In this document: piece by piece, positions 10,063 to 20,720 of the stretch
How positions within the stretch are numbered: position 1 is the stretch's first letter
How the letters are laid out: each line of letters begins with the position of its first letter
NCBI RefSeq assembly: GCF_033473495.1
Contig: NC_088935.1
Location: forward strand, 2,604,001-2,668,000
Length of the DNA: 64,000 nucleotides
Direction: 5' to 3'
DNA from: Cercospora beticola
Taxonomy: Eukaryota; Ascomycota; Dothideomycetes; Mycosphaerellales; Mycosphaerellaceae
The notes under the pieces: model-generated
What the model saw: only the letters and a program-made list of their open reading frames with translations
Told to the model about the DNA's origin: nothing
The model's database searches: none
Program-made: the position numbers and the translations under genes

Positions 10063-12966
10063 CTAAAATCCAGACTTCCGTTTCTTCTTCGCTGGCCTAC
10101 CTCCAAAACGTCCTGGTACGACCTGACTAGCAACAGCAACACGAGGTGCAGACGGTTGGCTGCTCATGACCATAGGCTGACTCTCGGTCACCATCGCAGC
10201 TGGCTGGCTCGCAGTCAGAATCTCGGGCGCTTGACTGCTTGCCATCTGCTGCGCTTGACTCGCTGCAGCTTCCCGGCGCTGGCGCTTTATGTGCCTCTCT
10301 GCACGTCGCTGGAGGCGTTTTCTATCCCTCTCTGACATTTCTTCGGCGTCGTCTTCGTCCTCGTCATCGCGCTGAACGTGCTTAGAAGTACTCTGCCAGT
10401 CATATTCGGCTGGCGAATCTCCTACGTTCCAATGGGATAGAATCTTGCTCATTGGGCGAGACAAGACCGACGGAGATGGCTTACTGAATGTGGTGTATTT
10501 GCAGAGGCGGAATATCTCGGGTGCCGCGAAGCTCGAAAGACCTGTCGACATTGTGACCACGGAAGGTGTAGCTGTTGGCGATGGAGTGGGTAGCGTTGAG
10601 AATTGTGACGATCCTGCAAGATCCATTGGCTGTGCAGAGCCTTCTCTGTTGGCACTGAGTGGTGCTCTGATCGGCAGCCTCGACAATGCCGCCGTTCCGG
10701 AATACTGTTCCTCGCGGCCACGAGCTGAAGCCTGAGGTTCTCCCTCATCTGCGTGAGCGACTCGGCTCGCCAAAGCTAGTTGTGTCGTGACGTGACGTGC
10801 GACTGCTGCTTTTGCAAGACGCACGCGTCCTGGTACATCATCTGCAAGACCTGCAAGCCAGCAACTCATAATCGCGTTGTACATCTCGGGGAGCGAATGA
10901 GCGTGGAGTTCCGGTGGAAAATCGATGGGCAACCTAGCCATGATAGGACTAATTCGCAGGCGCTGTTCTGGTGTGAATGCATCATCGGATGAATCGCGTA
11001 CGTGAATGGACTCAGAAAGCAGGTACTGCACCTCATCCAAGCTCTCGCCTGCCCCAGGGTTCGCGACGCTGATCGATTCGGTATCTTGAAAGCTGTCCAA
11101 GGTACGCATAGGCAGTATTGTGTCTTCTTCGGTGCGGAATGCAGACTTCGCCTCGCCCACAACATGAGCCACAGAGATGAATTCTTGGTGGACATCGAAA
11201 TCCTTCGCGACACGGCTCAGGTCAATTCCTCTGTCCTCTGGCTCGCGTCTCGGGGCGATTCGTCTCGCGCGTCTCGATACAGGTCGTTCCTGCACGTGTT
11301 CGTCATGGACAACGCTGTCGCCTTCGATAGCGCCTGCAAACCCGATTTGCTTCACTTTCGCACCAGTAGCGTTCAGCTTAGTCTCCCAAGTTGTCACATA
11401 CTCCTGTTTGACGGCGTTGCGGCGCGACCGATAGAAGATTCGCTCCAGGACCGTGTCGTCGCTAAGCACAATTGTAGCTAGGAAGAACTCCGTTTGGCCT
11501 TGCTCTTCGTTGAGTATCCCGCCTCCGCTTGAGGTAATTGGAGTAACATGCATGTCTACAATTGTTGACGAGGTGCTGTGTCGCTTTAGTCGTACCTCGA
11601 TCGGATCGATGATGTGAAAAGTCGCTTGTGCTGATGTGTTGAGACCATACAAAGTTGCAACACCACCCGTGCGTGGATATAATAACACGTTTACACCTAA
11701 AGAAAGGTTAGCTGGAAACAGATTACCACGCAGTGCAGGCATACCCTCATCGAAACACCAGATGCTCATCCGCATGTCTGTAGCTTCGGGATTGCGGAAA
11801 TGTTCTATTGTGGCGATGTTCTCCACTTGTACTCCATGTGATCCTGAGCTCGCGACTCGATACACGAGAAGATTGTTCGTAGTCAGAACTGCAAATTTGT
11901 CCATCTGACCAGGTAGAACGGCAAAGTCCAGTATCCATGGCGGACCACTCGCGATATCCGGCGCAACAGTATGCAGCCGGGCACTATTCTGGCCAGCAAT
12001 ACTGATTAGTGTGATAGTATCCCGAGTGCACACTGCTATGATTTCCAGATTGAACAGCCAAGCGATGCGCGCCCATCCATCGCTGAGAGAGCTGGCCTTT
12101 ACGGCACCCGTCCATGTGCGCGCGACACGAGAGAGCTTGCGAGACTGAAACTCCATTACCGTCCACGAACCGCTTTGATCAACCAAAGCTATTTGCTGAG
12201 AAAACCAAGGGTTGAAGGCTACATCGGCGTGCGCTAGATTGCCAGTAGACTTGATATCCACGTCGTACATCAAGTTGGGCTGGATGTTCGAAGATACTTC
12301 TTGTTCCGCACTTTTACGTGTGCCATGAGTTGGACGGAAAATGAGTGTCTTCGTGAGAAGGCGAACGCCCAGCAGTGGCTCTCCTCGATCGACTGGCTCC
12401 GCGAAAACAACTTGTTGAACAGGTCCGTCGAATTTCGTGCACACGGTCTCCTCGCCGTAGAGAGTGGGGACCGCGACCCAGCTTTTGTGGTTGTGCGATA
12501 AGCCTCGTCTTCGATTCTGGACATGGATCAAGCGCAACTCTGTCCTACTCTCGCCACACGCCAAAGCTGCGATGCGCATGGATTTGTGCTGGATTTCGGA
12601 GCGAATGCTGCTAGTTGCGATAAGCCTTCCAGTGGTACTGTCGTGGTTCAAGACGGCCTCCTGTGTAGCCTCTGAGACTCGCAACAATTCCGTAAGAAGG
12701 CCCGCTGCTGGCTGTAATTCAGGAACATGCTCGAGGAGATCCTTCGTCTGCCTACGCATACGTTGGCCCTGAGGTTCAGCGCGTACAGGAACATTTTTCA
12801 ATTGCTCCCTATCAGATGGCTGATAGACATGGTTTGGAGGTCCACAAGAACGGACGATCTGGGGAGGCGTAGAGACACGCTCAAAAGACCATTCTTCATC
12901 TTCCAGAGAATATGCTACCTGTCCGAAGTGACCGTACGGCAGGTTGCGCTTGGCTCTTTCAGCCAT
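10063..12966 (-). CDS. RRN6: RNA polymerase I-specific initiation factor Rrn6-like
   Basis: Intronless, 967 aa. It matches the fungal Rrn6 family (core factor subunit that recruits Pol I to the rDNA promoter in the nucleolus). The N-terminus is MAERAKRNLPYGHFGQVAYS. The N-terminal half is beta-propeller-like, with repeated short hydrophobic strands around the W in KSWVAVPTLYGEE and the SGSWTVMEFQSRKLSRV segment. A helical middle follows. The C-terminal quarter is low-complexity with many Ser-Gln pairs and ends in the lysine-rich VVPGRFGGRPAKKKRKSGF. The Gln/Ser-rich region and basic terminus are characteristic of ascomycete Rrn6. It is divergently transcribed from SPC25, with 338 bp between the starts. 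Confidence 0.85.
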   Translation of the reverse strand: MAERAKRNLPYGHFGQVAYSLEDEEWSFERVSTPPQIVRSCGPPNHVYQPSDREQLKNVPVRAEPQGQRMRRQTKDLLEHVPELQPAAGLLTELLRVSEATQEAVLNHDSTTGRLIATSSIRSEIQHKSMRIAALACGESRTELRLIHVQNRRRGLSHNHKSWVAVPTLYGEETVCTKFDGPVQQVVFAEPVDRGEPLLGVRLLTKTLIFRPTHGTRKSAEQEVSSNIQPNLMYDVDIKSTGNLAHADVAFNPWFSQQIALVDQSGSWTVMEFQSRKLSRVARTWTGAVKASSLSDGWARIAWLFNLEIIAVCTRDTITLISIAGQNSARLHTVAPDIASGPPWILDFAVLPGQMDKFAVLTTNNLLVYRVASSGSHGVQVENIATIEHFRNPEATDMRMSIWCFDEGMPALRGNLFPANLSLGVNVLLYPRTGGVATLYGLNTSAQATFHIIDPIEVRLKRHSTSSTIVDMHVTPITSSGGGILNEEQGQTEFFLATIVLSDDTVLERIFYRSRRNAVKQEYVTTWETKLNATGAKVKQIGFAGAIEGDSVVHDEHVQERPVSRRARRIAPRREPEDRGIDLSRVAKDFDVHQEFISVAHVVGEAKSAFRTEEDTILPMRTLDSFQDTESISVANPGAGESLDEVQYLLSESIHVRDSSDDAFTPEQRLRISPIMARLPIDFPPELHAHSLPEMYNAIMSCWLAGLADDVPGRVRLAKAAVARHVTTQLALASRVAHADEGEPQASARGREEQYSGTAALSRLPIRAPLSANREGSAQPMDLAGSSQFSTLPTPSPTATPSVVTMSTGLSSFAAPEIFRLCKYTTFSKPSPSVLSRPMSKILSHWNVGDSPAEYDWQSTSKHVQRDDEDEDDAEEMSERDRKRLQRRAERHIKRQRREAAASQAQQMASSQAPEILTASQPAAMVTESQPMVMSSQPSAPRVAVASQVVPGRFGGRPAKKKRKSGF

Positions 12967-13304
12967 CCGGCTCGATGGGAAGCTTGCAAATCCACACTCT
13001 GAAAGCGAGCTTGATCATAGTAGATGGCAGAGTCGCGCTGATTTTTCCAGTTGGGTGCGATATCCTAGCGTTCGCCGGCAGGACCAGTGGTCCTATTTTG
13101 CAGTGGTGTTGGTAGTTGTGGTGTCGTGAATGGTAGAGGTGAAGAAAGTCTCGTCTGCAAGTGCAAGTGCCCCGGCTCATCGCAACCGGACCGGGCCGAA
13201 CTCCGAATGTTTACAGTCTAGCACAACACGCGCGCATCAATCGACAACGACATCCACATCCTCACACACAGCAACAGGCAGCGGCCACCACACGCGCATC
13301 CAAC
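12967..13304. promoter_or_regulatory. Shared divergent promoter, RRN6 / SPC25
   Basis: 338 bp between two head-to-head start codons, so both promoters must be here. I see no clear TATA box or named factor site. Confidence 0.5.
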
Positions 13305-14145
13305 ATGTCGACAGCCACGATGACTCCGAGTCGATTTGGTTCATCTATTTCCGGCCGACAGCAAGATTACGGTGTTGCAGGCCCATCAATGGCAGACACA
13401 CTGCCAACCGTCGATTTCAACTTTGAAGAGCTCCGGCAACGCATGGCACAATTTACGCAACGATTCGACGAGTTCATTGAGCGTGGGAGAAAGCGAGTTC
13501 TGGAGGAGAAGAATGCCTTCCGGATGAATGTTGCGGACTTGGAGGGTATGAACATTCTTTTCTCTAACCAGCCTGAGAGGATGCTAACGACGCGCAGACC
13601 AACAGCGACAGAAGAAACATGCGATTGCAGAACTGGAAAGCAAATCGTCGAACCATGCGCACACATTAGCAAAAGAGGCGCAAGAGACGGCCGAGATGCA
13701 TGACGCGATCCGGTCGCTGACTGCTGAGAGGGAGGAGCATACCAATCGTCGCGACCAGCTCAAGACTGAGATCGCATCGACCCAAGCAAGGATACGACAA
13801 AAGAAGGAGGCTCAGGCTGCGCATCAACGGTCACTCGATGCTCAAGCGCGGCACAACATGCCCGAATTGCGGTTCTGGGAGACTTGTCTGGGGCTACGCA
13901 TGGAAGGAACAGGCGTCGAGGACCGGCTCAAATTCGTTTTCCTTGGGCTCGACAGCCGGGACGCGGATCGAGAGTGCTGGTTCGAGCTGCAGATTGGCGG
14001 GAGGGAGTACGAAATTGCGAGCATGAAGCCACGCTTGGACAGAGAAGAGGCGGCGGAGGCGCAGGAACGACTGAACGAGACGAAAGAGCTTGGGCCATTT
14101 TTGAAGGCGATGCGAAGCTCATTCGCGAAGGCAGTGCGAGTGTGA
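13305..14145 (+). CDS. SPC25: Kinetochore protein Spc25
   Basis: join(13305..13545,13598..14145), 262 aa, one 52-nt intron with a TGCTAACG branch point. Spc25 is one of the four Ndc80-complex subunits that link centromeric chromatin to spindle microtubules. Residues about 30-65 (FNFEELRQRMAQFTQRFDEF) open a long charged helix that continues through the coiled coil (about 85-165, rich in Glu/Lys/Arg/Gln heptads). The C-terminal globular RWD-like domain (about 175-262) begins at MPELRFWETCLGLRMEG and contains DRLKFVFLGLD and WFELQIGGREYEI, the typical Spc25 fold. The start is the ATG of MSTATMTPSRF; an upstream in-frame extension is non-conserved in character. Confidence 0.93.
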
Positions 14146-15196
14146 TGGCTTTTACAGACGACTACGCCTGCAAGCAATGTCTTTCTTGTTCATTCTGAAA
14201 ATTCGTCGATACCAGCGACAAGTGATAGCCTGAGTCGAGATGTAGATTGCGTGCGAAACAGCGGACCTACATGAATGTCAGATGGACATCGTCCAGGGTT
14301 GTTGTTGCTGTCTGGCTTTCCAGCGCACTGACTCCCCGCTTCTTCTTCACATCACCATCTTCAGACAAAGCTGTCCAGCCTGAACATGAACACCTTATCC
14401 CGAGTCAACTCTATATGAGATCGATTGCGCAGCCGCTCAGCAATGCCACAATGTGTTCACTGTCTTGCTCTTTGCCTCCCAACACATGTCGTTCCTCTGG
14501 ACGCAGATACAGCTTTCAATTCTTGCAAGGCAATGCGGGAAAACTTCGCAAATCTCTGGACAAGTCCCTTCGCTTTCACTGAGTGACGATGCCGTTCATG
14601 CGCTGATCATCGAAAAGGTGCAGAAGTAGACGATAGGACGACTTCGTCATGTTCATTGCACTGCGTTGGCGAAGCAGGCCTTATCGTAGGTTCGGCAAGG
14701 TGGCAAGTTTTCCATCGAAGCATCAAAGACAAGACTATTGAACTTCTTTCCAAATGCCAATCAACAGAGCAACAAGCCATGACAAAAGAAAGTAGCCCAC
14801 AGGGTCGTCCAAGCGTTGGTCCAGAGTTCTGTTCGCACCTCGGTCCTGCTCCACACAACCACAGCTCTAATCCACTTTCCTCGTGCCGTACTCCCGAAGC
14901 CTTTGCCGCTTGGTAGTATTTCTCCACCAAAGTCATTCGTCCGGGGTTAAGAAGTAGCGAAAGGCGCGCGGGATGAAGGCGTTCACGCAGAGGGCGATGA
15001 TGCGACATGCTCCTCCAATGTGCAAGATGCAATTGCGCTAACGACCCTCTTCCTGCTGTATGGTGTGCTTGTTTCTCTCCTAGAATCTTCGACTCCTTCG
15101 TGTACCCGTGAGTTCTCTGGATTCTACGCTTGTTTCCTGCGTTTGATCGGTTGAGGCCGCTGGACGTATGGATCGGTTATCCATTGAAACGCACTA
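14146..15196. other. Intergenic, SPC25 to DHA1 transporter
   Basis: 1.05 kb between two plus-strand genes. Two overlapping antisense and sense open frames (up to 141 codons) look random. No RNA gene or repeat was seen; it presumably holds the transporter promoter. Confidence 0.5.
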
Positions 15197-17280
15197 ATGG
15201 AGTCGCTCGAACGCGTCTTGTCGCGCCCTGTAGCAAAACCATACCGAAGCGGAACGGTCCAGAACGACGTTATACATTTGAATCAAGATGGGCACCTGGA
15301 CTTTTGTGAAGGCGATGTGGAGAACCCGAAGAACTGTCAGTGGCGAGTGATATGCTTAGCCATCGCGCAACGACAGCGATGCGTGTGTAACAACAGCTGA
15401 CTTCTATTGTACGCTGTAGGGTCAGTGGCAAGGCGATGGTATATAACGATTGTGTCGATCTTCCTTGTCATCTCAGCAACATTCGCTTCCTCGTCCCCGT
15501 CAGGTATGGCATACCCCGCTCTGCTCCGTTCATGAGCTGATTGTTACAGGCTGCCTCAACAGCATATCTGAGCACTTTGGCGTATCAGTCTTGGCCTCGA
15601 ATCTGGTCACTACATTATTCCTACTTGGATACTGCTTCGGACCGCTTCTATGGGCGCCAATCTCAGAGAGAAGTGGCAGAAGATGGGTCTGTTACGGGAC
15701 ATACATCTGCTATTCTATCTTCAACTTCCTTTGCGCCTTCACCAACACATTCGCTGGGCTTTTGGTGGGCAGATTCCTGACTGGCACATTCGCGTCCGCG
15801 GCACTCAGTAATGTCCCCGGCGTGCTGGCAGATCTATGGGGGCCAGTGGAACGTGGAAACGCAATGGTTGTCTTCTCGATGATGACGTTTGCTGGTCCGG
15901 CCCTAGGTCCTGTAGTTTCAGGCTTCTTGGAGCTCAAGAAAGATTGGCGCTGGGCTTTCTACGTTCTGCTTTGGTTGACTGCGTTGACATTGGGCCCGCT
16001 CTTCACTATACCAGAAACATTGCCTGAGCAGGTCTTGGTCAACAAGGCCAAAAGGATCCGAAAAGCCAAAGTGCCCGGATATGAGAATGTACAGGCCCCA
16101 AAGGAGGCATCAGGGGATACGCTGGCCCAGATCTTCCGTGTTACTCTGACTAGGCCTTGGATCATACTGTGGGATCCTGTAAGTCAGGCCAGAAGAAATA
16201 TTTTGGATGCTGAGACACGTCGCTGATCTCGGTCTATCGATAGATTTCACTCTTGGTCGCGATATACCTGAGCATTGTATACGCTTTGCTGTACATGCTA
16301 TTCACGATGTAAGTCCCCATAGGATGTCTCGCTCCGGCATTCGCTGACGACCGCCACGTTATCCCATTGTGTTCCAACAAAAGAGAGGATGGAATAGCGG
16401 TGTTGGCGCCCTTCCTCTCATTGGAACCATGGTGGGAGCATGCATCGCAGGAGCTATCGTTTTCTACGAATCGACTTTTGGAAAGAAGAAAATGTTGGCA
16501 GGGATTCCACGAAAGCCCGAGGACAGAATGCCTTTGGTGAGTGCTGTTGCGTTTTGGGTCACCACATCCAGACTTGAATGGATGACTAACTGAATGCAAG
16601 GCGATGATCGGAGGTATATTGTTTCCCATTACCATGTTCGCATTCGCCTGGACGGCAAACTTCAACTCTGTCCATTGGGTTGTTCCCACAATAGTAAGTG
16701 GCACTCCGTCTCGAATCAGGTGCCGTGTGCTGACCCAACCCTTGTTCAAAAGGCGGGAATGTTTCTGTCAACTGCTATTGTCTTGATCTTTGTATCGTAT
16801 CTGTCGTATTTAGCCGACACATACTTGCAGTATGCTGCCAGCGCAATAGCAGCTAACACAGTATGTGATTTGCATTTGACCAGAATCAGCACATGAATTT
16901 CTGCTAACAAGGGAAAGGTATGCCGAAGCGCGTTTGGCGCAGTCGCTCCATTATTTACCCAGCAGATGTTTGATGCGCTTGGAGTGGGAGGTGCTGGTAG
17001 TCTCATTGGCGGAGTTGCAGTACTACTTGCCCCAATTCCCTTCCTCTTCTGGAAGTATGGCGAGAAGATCCGAGAACGAAGCAAGTTCGCACCGACAGAG
17101 AATACGCCAGAGTCGCAAAGTCGAGAGTTGAAGACAGAAGGAAGCGGCTCCGACGAAGACCGAGCAGGAGGTCGTAGTCCCGTGGATGTGGAAAAGCAGC
17201 ACCAGGGCGTGCAGAGCCAAGATCCATACCTAGATGCAGCTGGCCAGGAAAAGGCGGAGCGCATAGATGAAAGAGTCTAA
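15197..17280 (+). CDS. DHA1-type MFS drug:H+ antiporter with a defective splice acceptor
   Basis: join(15197..15335,15420..15503,15550..16178,16244..16308,16359..16536,16601..16693,16753..16860,16918..17280), 552 aa if all joins are used. It is a plasma-membrane export permease of the polyamine/multidrug DHA1 family: ENPKNW at the end of the cytosolic head, LGYCFGPLLWAPISERSGRR (TM2/loop 2-3 signature), GLLVGRFLTGTFASAALSNV, and a C-terminal cytosolic tail from IRERSKFAPTEN. Seven introns. Six are GT-AG. Intron 4 (16309-16358) has a good GTAAGT donor and CTGAC branch (16344-16348), but the position fixed by homology and frame ends in ACG, not AG, and no downstream AG restores the frame. Either a non-canonical acceptor is used or the gene is impaired. 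Confidence 0.82.
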
Positions 17281-17306
17281 AATTACTAGCACTTACTACG
17301 ATTTTA

Positions 17307-18083
17307 TCATCCAGCGTCTATGGCCAGCTTAGCCAGGTCGCCTTCAGCTTTGTCTATCCTCTTGAGCAGGAAGGACAGTGTTGCGTCTCTCGCCTTTTCC
17401 AGGACTCGCAATCGGTCCAGTGGCAAGGTCGAGTAGTCCGTTGAAGCGTTCGCGGTTGGAGTCGAAGCTGTCGCCTGCTGTGCATCAGCATCCGCTTCCT
17501 TTGTCTCAGCAATGCCATCTTGGATATCCTTGAGCTTCTGCTCCTTGTCTGCAGCGAGCTTCCGCAGTACAGTAATACTCGCATCTCTGTCGGCGAGTGT
17601 TCTGCACAGCTTGGCGTGCTCTTCCTTATCCTCCAACACTTTCCGTCTCTTTGCCACTGCCTCCGCCCGATGCGACTCGCAGGCGCGTATGCTGTCCCGG
17701 GCCACAGTCTCGATGTGAGTGAAGCGTACTGGGCCCAGCATGATGCCACCCCACCATCGGGCCACTACAACGCTGCCTGTAGCATTACACGCTTCCATCA
17801 CCTTTTCCACCTTCTTGCCCGCATATTTCTCTCCATCGTCGTCGGAGCCGGTGACGTACAGTTTGGCTTTGCCGATGCTCTGCTGATTGGACTCGCGCCG
17901 CCAGCCTGCAACCTTGTGGTCGGCCGTCTTCAGCTCGGGCAAGGCCTGCAGCTCTTTGGGCTTGAGCGAGGACGAATAGAAGCCGATGAAGGTGCTCTGC
18001 CGGTCCTCAATGGGTTGGCTGCGGAAGAAGGGCGGCTCATCTGGCGCATCGTCCGGGTCCGAGGCTTTGCGCTTCAACGACAT
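17307..18083 (-). CDS. IMPACT N-terminal (UPF0029/YigZ) domain protein
   Basis: Intronless, 258 aa. The UPF0029 fold spans about residues 20-130. It includes TFIGFYSS near the start, ADHKVAGWRRESNQQS in the middle and the hallmark ARWWGGIMLGPVRFTHIE at about 108-125. This is the domain shared with mammalian IMPACT and yeast Yih1, which modulate Gcn2 activation, but the N-terminal RWD domain of those proteins is missing, so Gcn2 regulation should not be assumed. The C-terminal half is a charged helical region (about 130-190), an Ala/Thr/Asp-rich linker and a final helix. It ends 26 bp from the convergent transporter gene. Confidence 0.85.
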   Translation of the reverse strand: MSLKRKASDPDDAPDEPPFFRSQPIEDRQSTFIGFYSSSLKPKELQALPELKTADHKVAGWRRESNQQSIGKAKLYVTGSDDDGEKYAGKKVEKVMEACNATGSVVVARWWGGIMLGPVRFTHIETVARDSIRACESHRAEAVAKRRKVLEDKEEHAKLCRTLADRDASITVLRKLAADKEQKLKDIQDGIAETKEADADAQQATASTPTANASTDYSTLPLDRLRVLEKARDATLSFLLKRIDKAEGDLAKLAIDAG

Positions 18084-18490
18084 TGTTGAGGGATGACGAC
18101 CTCATCGCTGTCGCTCATCACCAATTGCTTGCTAAAGCCACGACGCGTTCGCGGTTGAGGCCGATGCACTGCCAAGAGGAGGTGAGGAACATTGAAGTCA
18201 GATCAAATTCGTGTTTGGGTTCTGCTGTTGCACCCGCGCCGACGTGAGCTGAGCATGACATAACGTCTCCTGCGCGACTTGCATCATGCAACGCCCACTG
18301 CTGCAGCTGTGATGACGGGCCCACAGTCTCGTCAACCGTATTCACTCGGGCCATCGCGGAAAGCTCACTACTACTCACGCTACACAATGCTGCAGTAGGA
18401 AGCACCTCGCCCAAGGCAAGTAAGAGACCCTTCGTCTCTCCGTTTCGTTGTCACGACATCATTCAACTACTCCATTGAGCATTGCACGCC
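18084..18490. promoter_or_regulatory. Divergent promoter region, IMPACT-domain gene / acetolactate synthase
   Basis: 407 bp between two head-to-head starts. It must carry the acetolactate synthase promoter. No specific factor site is recognised. Confidence 0.45.
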
Positions 18491-20587
18491 ATGGCCGAGC
18501 AGCAAGTCGCCCGGATCATCGTCGAAAGCCTTGTCCAGGCCAATGTGAAGGTCGTTTTTGGAATCCCTGGAGCCAAAGTCGATGCCATATTCGACACCTT
18601 ATCAGATCATCCCGAAATCAAGTTGGTCGTCTGCAGGCATGAACAGAACGCTGCCTTCATGGCGGCCGCTGTGGGCCGCATCACGGGCAATCCAGGTGTT
18701 TGCATCGCGACCTCAGGGCCCGGAGCAGGCAATCTGACTACAGGGCTGGTAACGGCAACGACGGAGGGTGACCCAGTTGTAGCCATTGTCGGCAGTGTTC
18801 CTCGTCTGCTGAGCACCAAGCACACACATCAGAGCATGAAAGGCATGTCTTCAACTTCACTTCATATCGTTCCCTCAGGCAGCTAACTGGAGCCGAAGCC
18901 CTCGACATTCTGCGTCCAACTGCGAAGTCAGCTACCAACATCGACGTGGAAGATCAGGCCGCAGAGGTAATTCTAGCGGCGTTCCGGGCTGCCAATGCCA
19001 ATCCAAAAGGAAGTGCAGTGGTATCTCTACCTATGGATGTTGCGGCAGGCAAGAGCAAGATTACTGCCTTCCCAAGTTCGGCATTCAAGTCTCCACCTCT
19101 TGGCCCAGCGCCGACTGCCAATGTACAGACTGTCGCGAAGATGATAGATGAGGCTAAGCTACCAGTTCTCTTCCTTGGTCAAAGAGCAGCCAGTACCATT
19201 GTCGTGGGTGCAGTTCGCCAATTCCTCCAAAAGCATCCGATCGCGGTCGTCGAAACTTTCCAGGCAGCGGGAGCTGTTTCAGCAGACCTTGCTGATGATG
19301 TATATTTTGGACGCGTTGGACTGTTCAGAAATCAAACAGGGGATAGAGTCCTTGCCCGGTCGGACCTCATCTTATGTTTGGGCTACGACCCGACTGAATG
19401 TAAGTGCCTGTCAAGTCTTGTGTCAGCCACACACGAGATACAGAGCATCTCGACACGAATTCAACCCACACATCAGGCCGGAACAAATACTTATGCTGAT
19501 CGAAAATGCACAGATGACGCGAGCTCCTGGAATCCGAAGTCCAACTTACGTATCATACATGTGGTGAGTGCACTATTTGCTCGCAAGTCTCGATCGCCGA
19601 CGAGTTAACTTCTATCAGGACTACACATCCTGCGACTACGGCGCGTACTATCACCCTGAAATAGAGCTACTCGGCTCTGTGAAAGAGAACATCCTGGCCC
19701 TTGGCGACACGGTCAAGCACGTGGCGAATCCAGCACAAGATGAATTCTGCAAGTCCCTGACTCGGGAGCTACGATCCTGGCAGCACGACATTGAGAACTT
19801 TAAAAGTGACACTGGACTGGTTCATCCACTTCAATTCGTCGCCGCACTGCAAAAGCGAGTCTCGAAGGAGACAACCGTCTGCGTGTAAGACCCCTCTGAG
19901 AACAAGCTTGGCGGATTACTGACAGGTCGTTCAGGGACGTTGGCACAGTCTACATCTACATGATGCGCTACTTCTTCGCATACGAGCCTAGAAAGCTGCT
20001 CTGCAGTAACGGACAGCAAACATTAGGAGTAGGAATGCCCTGGGCGATAGCTTCCTCGCTTGTCCAAGATCCGCCTTGTTCGCAGAAGGTGGTTTCTGTC
20101 AGTGGTGATGGAGGCTTTATGTTTTCGTCACAGGAACTTTCGACAGCAGTGCTGCAGGGGTGCAACATCACTCACTTCATCTGGAATGATGAAGCTTACA
20201 ACATGGTACGATACATCATTGCAACGTGTTCACTCAAGACAGCGTTACTGACACCTGGCAGGTCGAATTTCAAGAAGTGATGAAGGTATGTTTGTTACGT
20301 CTCGCTTGGTCAACTGTAATGGCGGGTAGACTGAATGGAGAGTGCTAACATTGTATCAATTGATCCAGTATAATCGCAGCTCAGGCATCAAGTTGGGCGG
20401 CATCGACTTTGTCAAATATGCTGAAGCATTTGGAGGCAAAGGCTTCCGTATACATGACTCCTCCGAGATTGAGAGTGTCATGGACCAAGCACTTGCACAC
20501 AATGGACTTTCTTTGGTGGACGTTCGGATCGACTACTCTGGCGCCAAGGATCTTGCGGCCGGACTCATTCAGGACTCAGTCGGCTGA
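18491..20587 (+). CDS. alsS: Catabolic-type acetolactate synthase (ThDP enzyme)
   Basis: join(18491..18842,18893..19399,19514..19563,19619..19884,19935..20205,20262..20285,20369..20587), 562 aa. It would condense two pyruvates to 2-acetolactate plus CO2 using thiamine diphosphate. The N-terminal pyrimidine-binding domain has [13 protein letters not shown] and the catalytic Glu51 in [10 protein letters not shown]; the central domain spans about 190-330; the C-terminal ThDP domain has [14 protein letters not shown] (about 449) and WNDEAYNM (about 475). The core starts at residue 5, so there is no mitochondrial presequence, unlike the anabolic Ilv2 enzyme. [17 protein letters not shown] and the [14 protein letters not shown] tail resemble bacterial AlsS/BudB. 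Six introns; intron 1 is GC-AG (donor AAAG/GCATGT, acceptor TGGAG). A decarboxylase gene lies convergently 133 bp away, supporting an acetoin role. A related ThDP decarboxylase is the alternative. Confidence 0.86.
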
Positions 20588-20720
20588 TATTGATATTCCG
20601 ATACGCAGAGAAACAATTGCTTGGGGTGCAGAATAAAAGCGAGGCACTGAAGTAGTGCATGGTATAGAGTCTCTGTTGCTCGACAGAGTTAGGTCATCAC
20701 AAAATCCAATCCCTTCATAA

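Noticed and set aside
14607..15032. Minus-strand 141-codon frame between SPC25 and the transporter
   Set aside because: No domain, no introns or signal peptide, no reading-frame bias.
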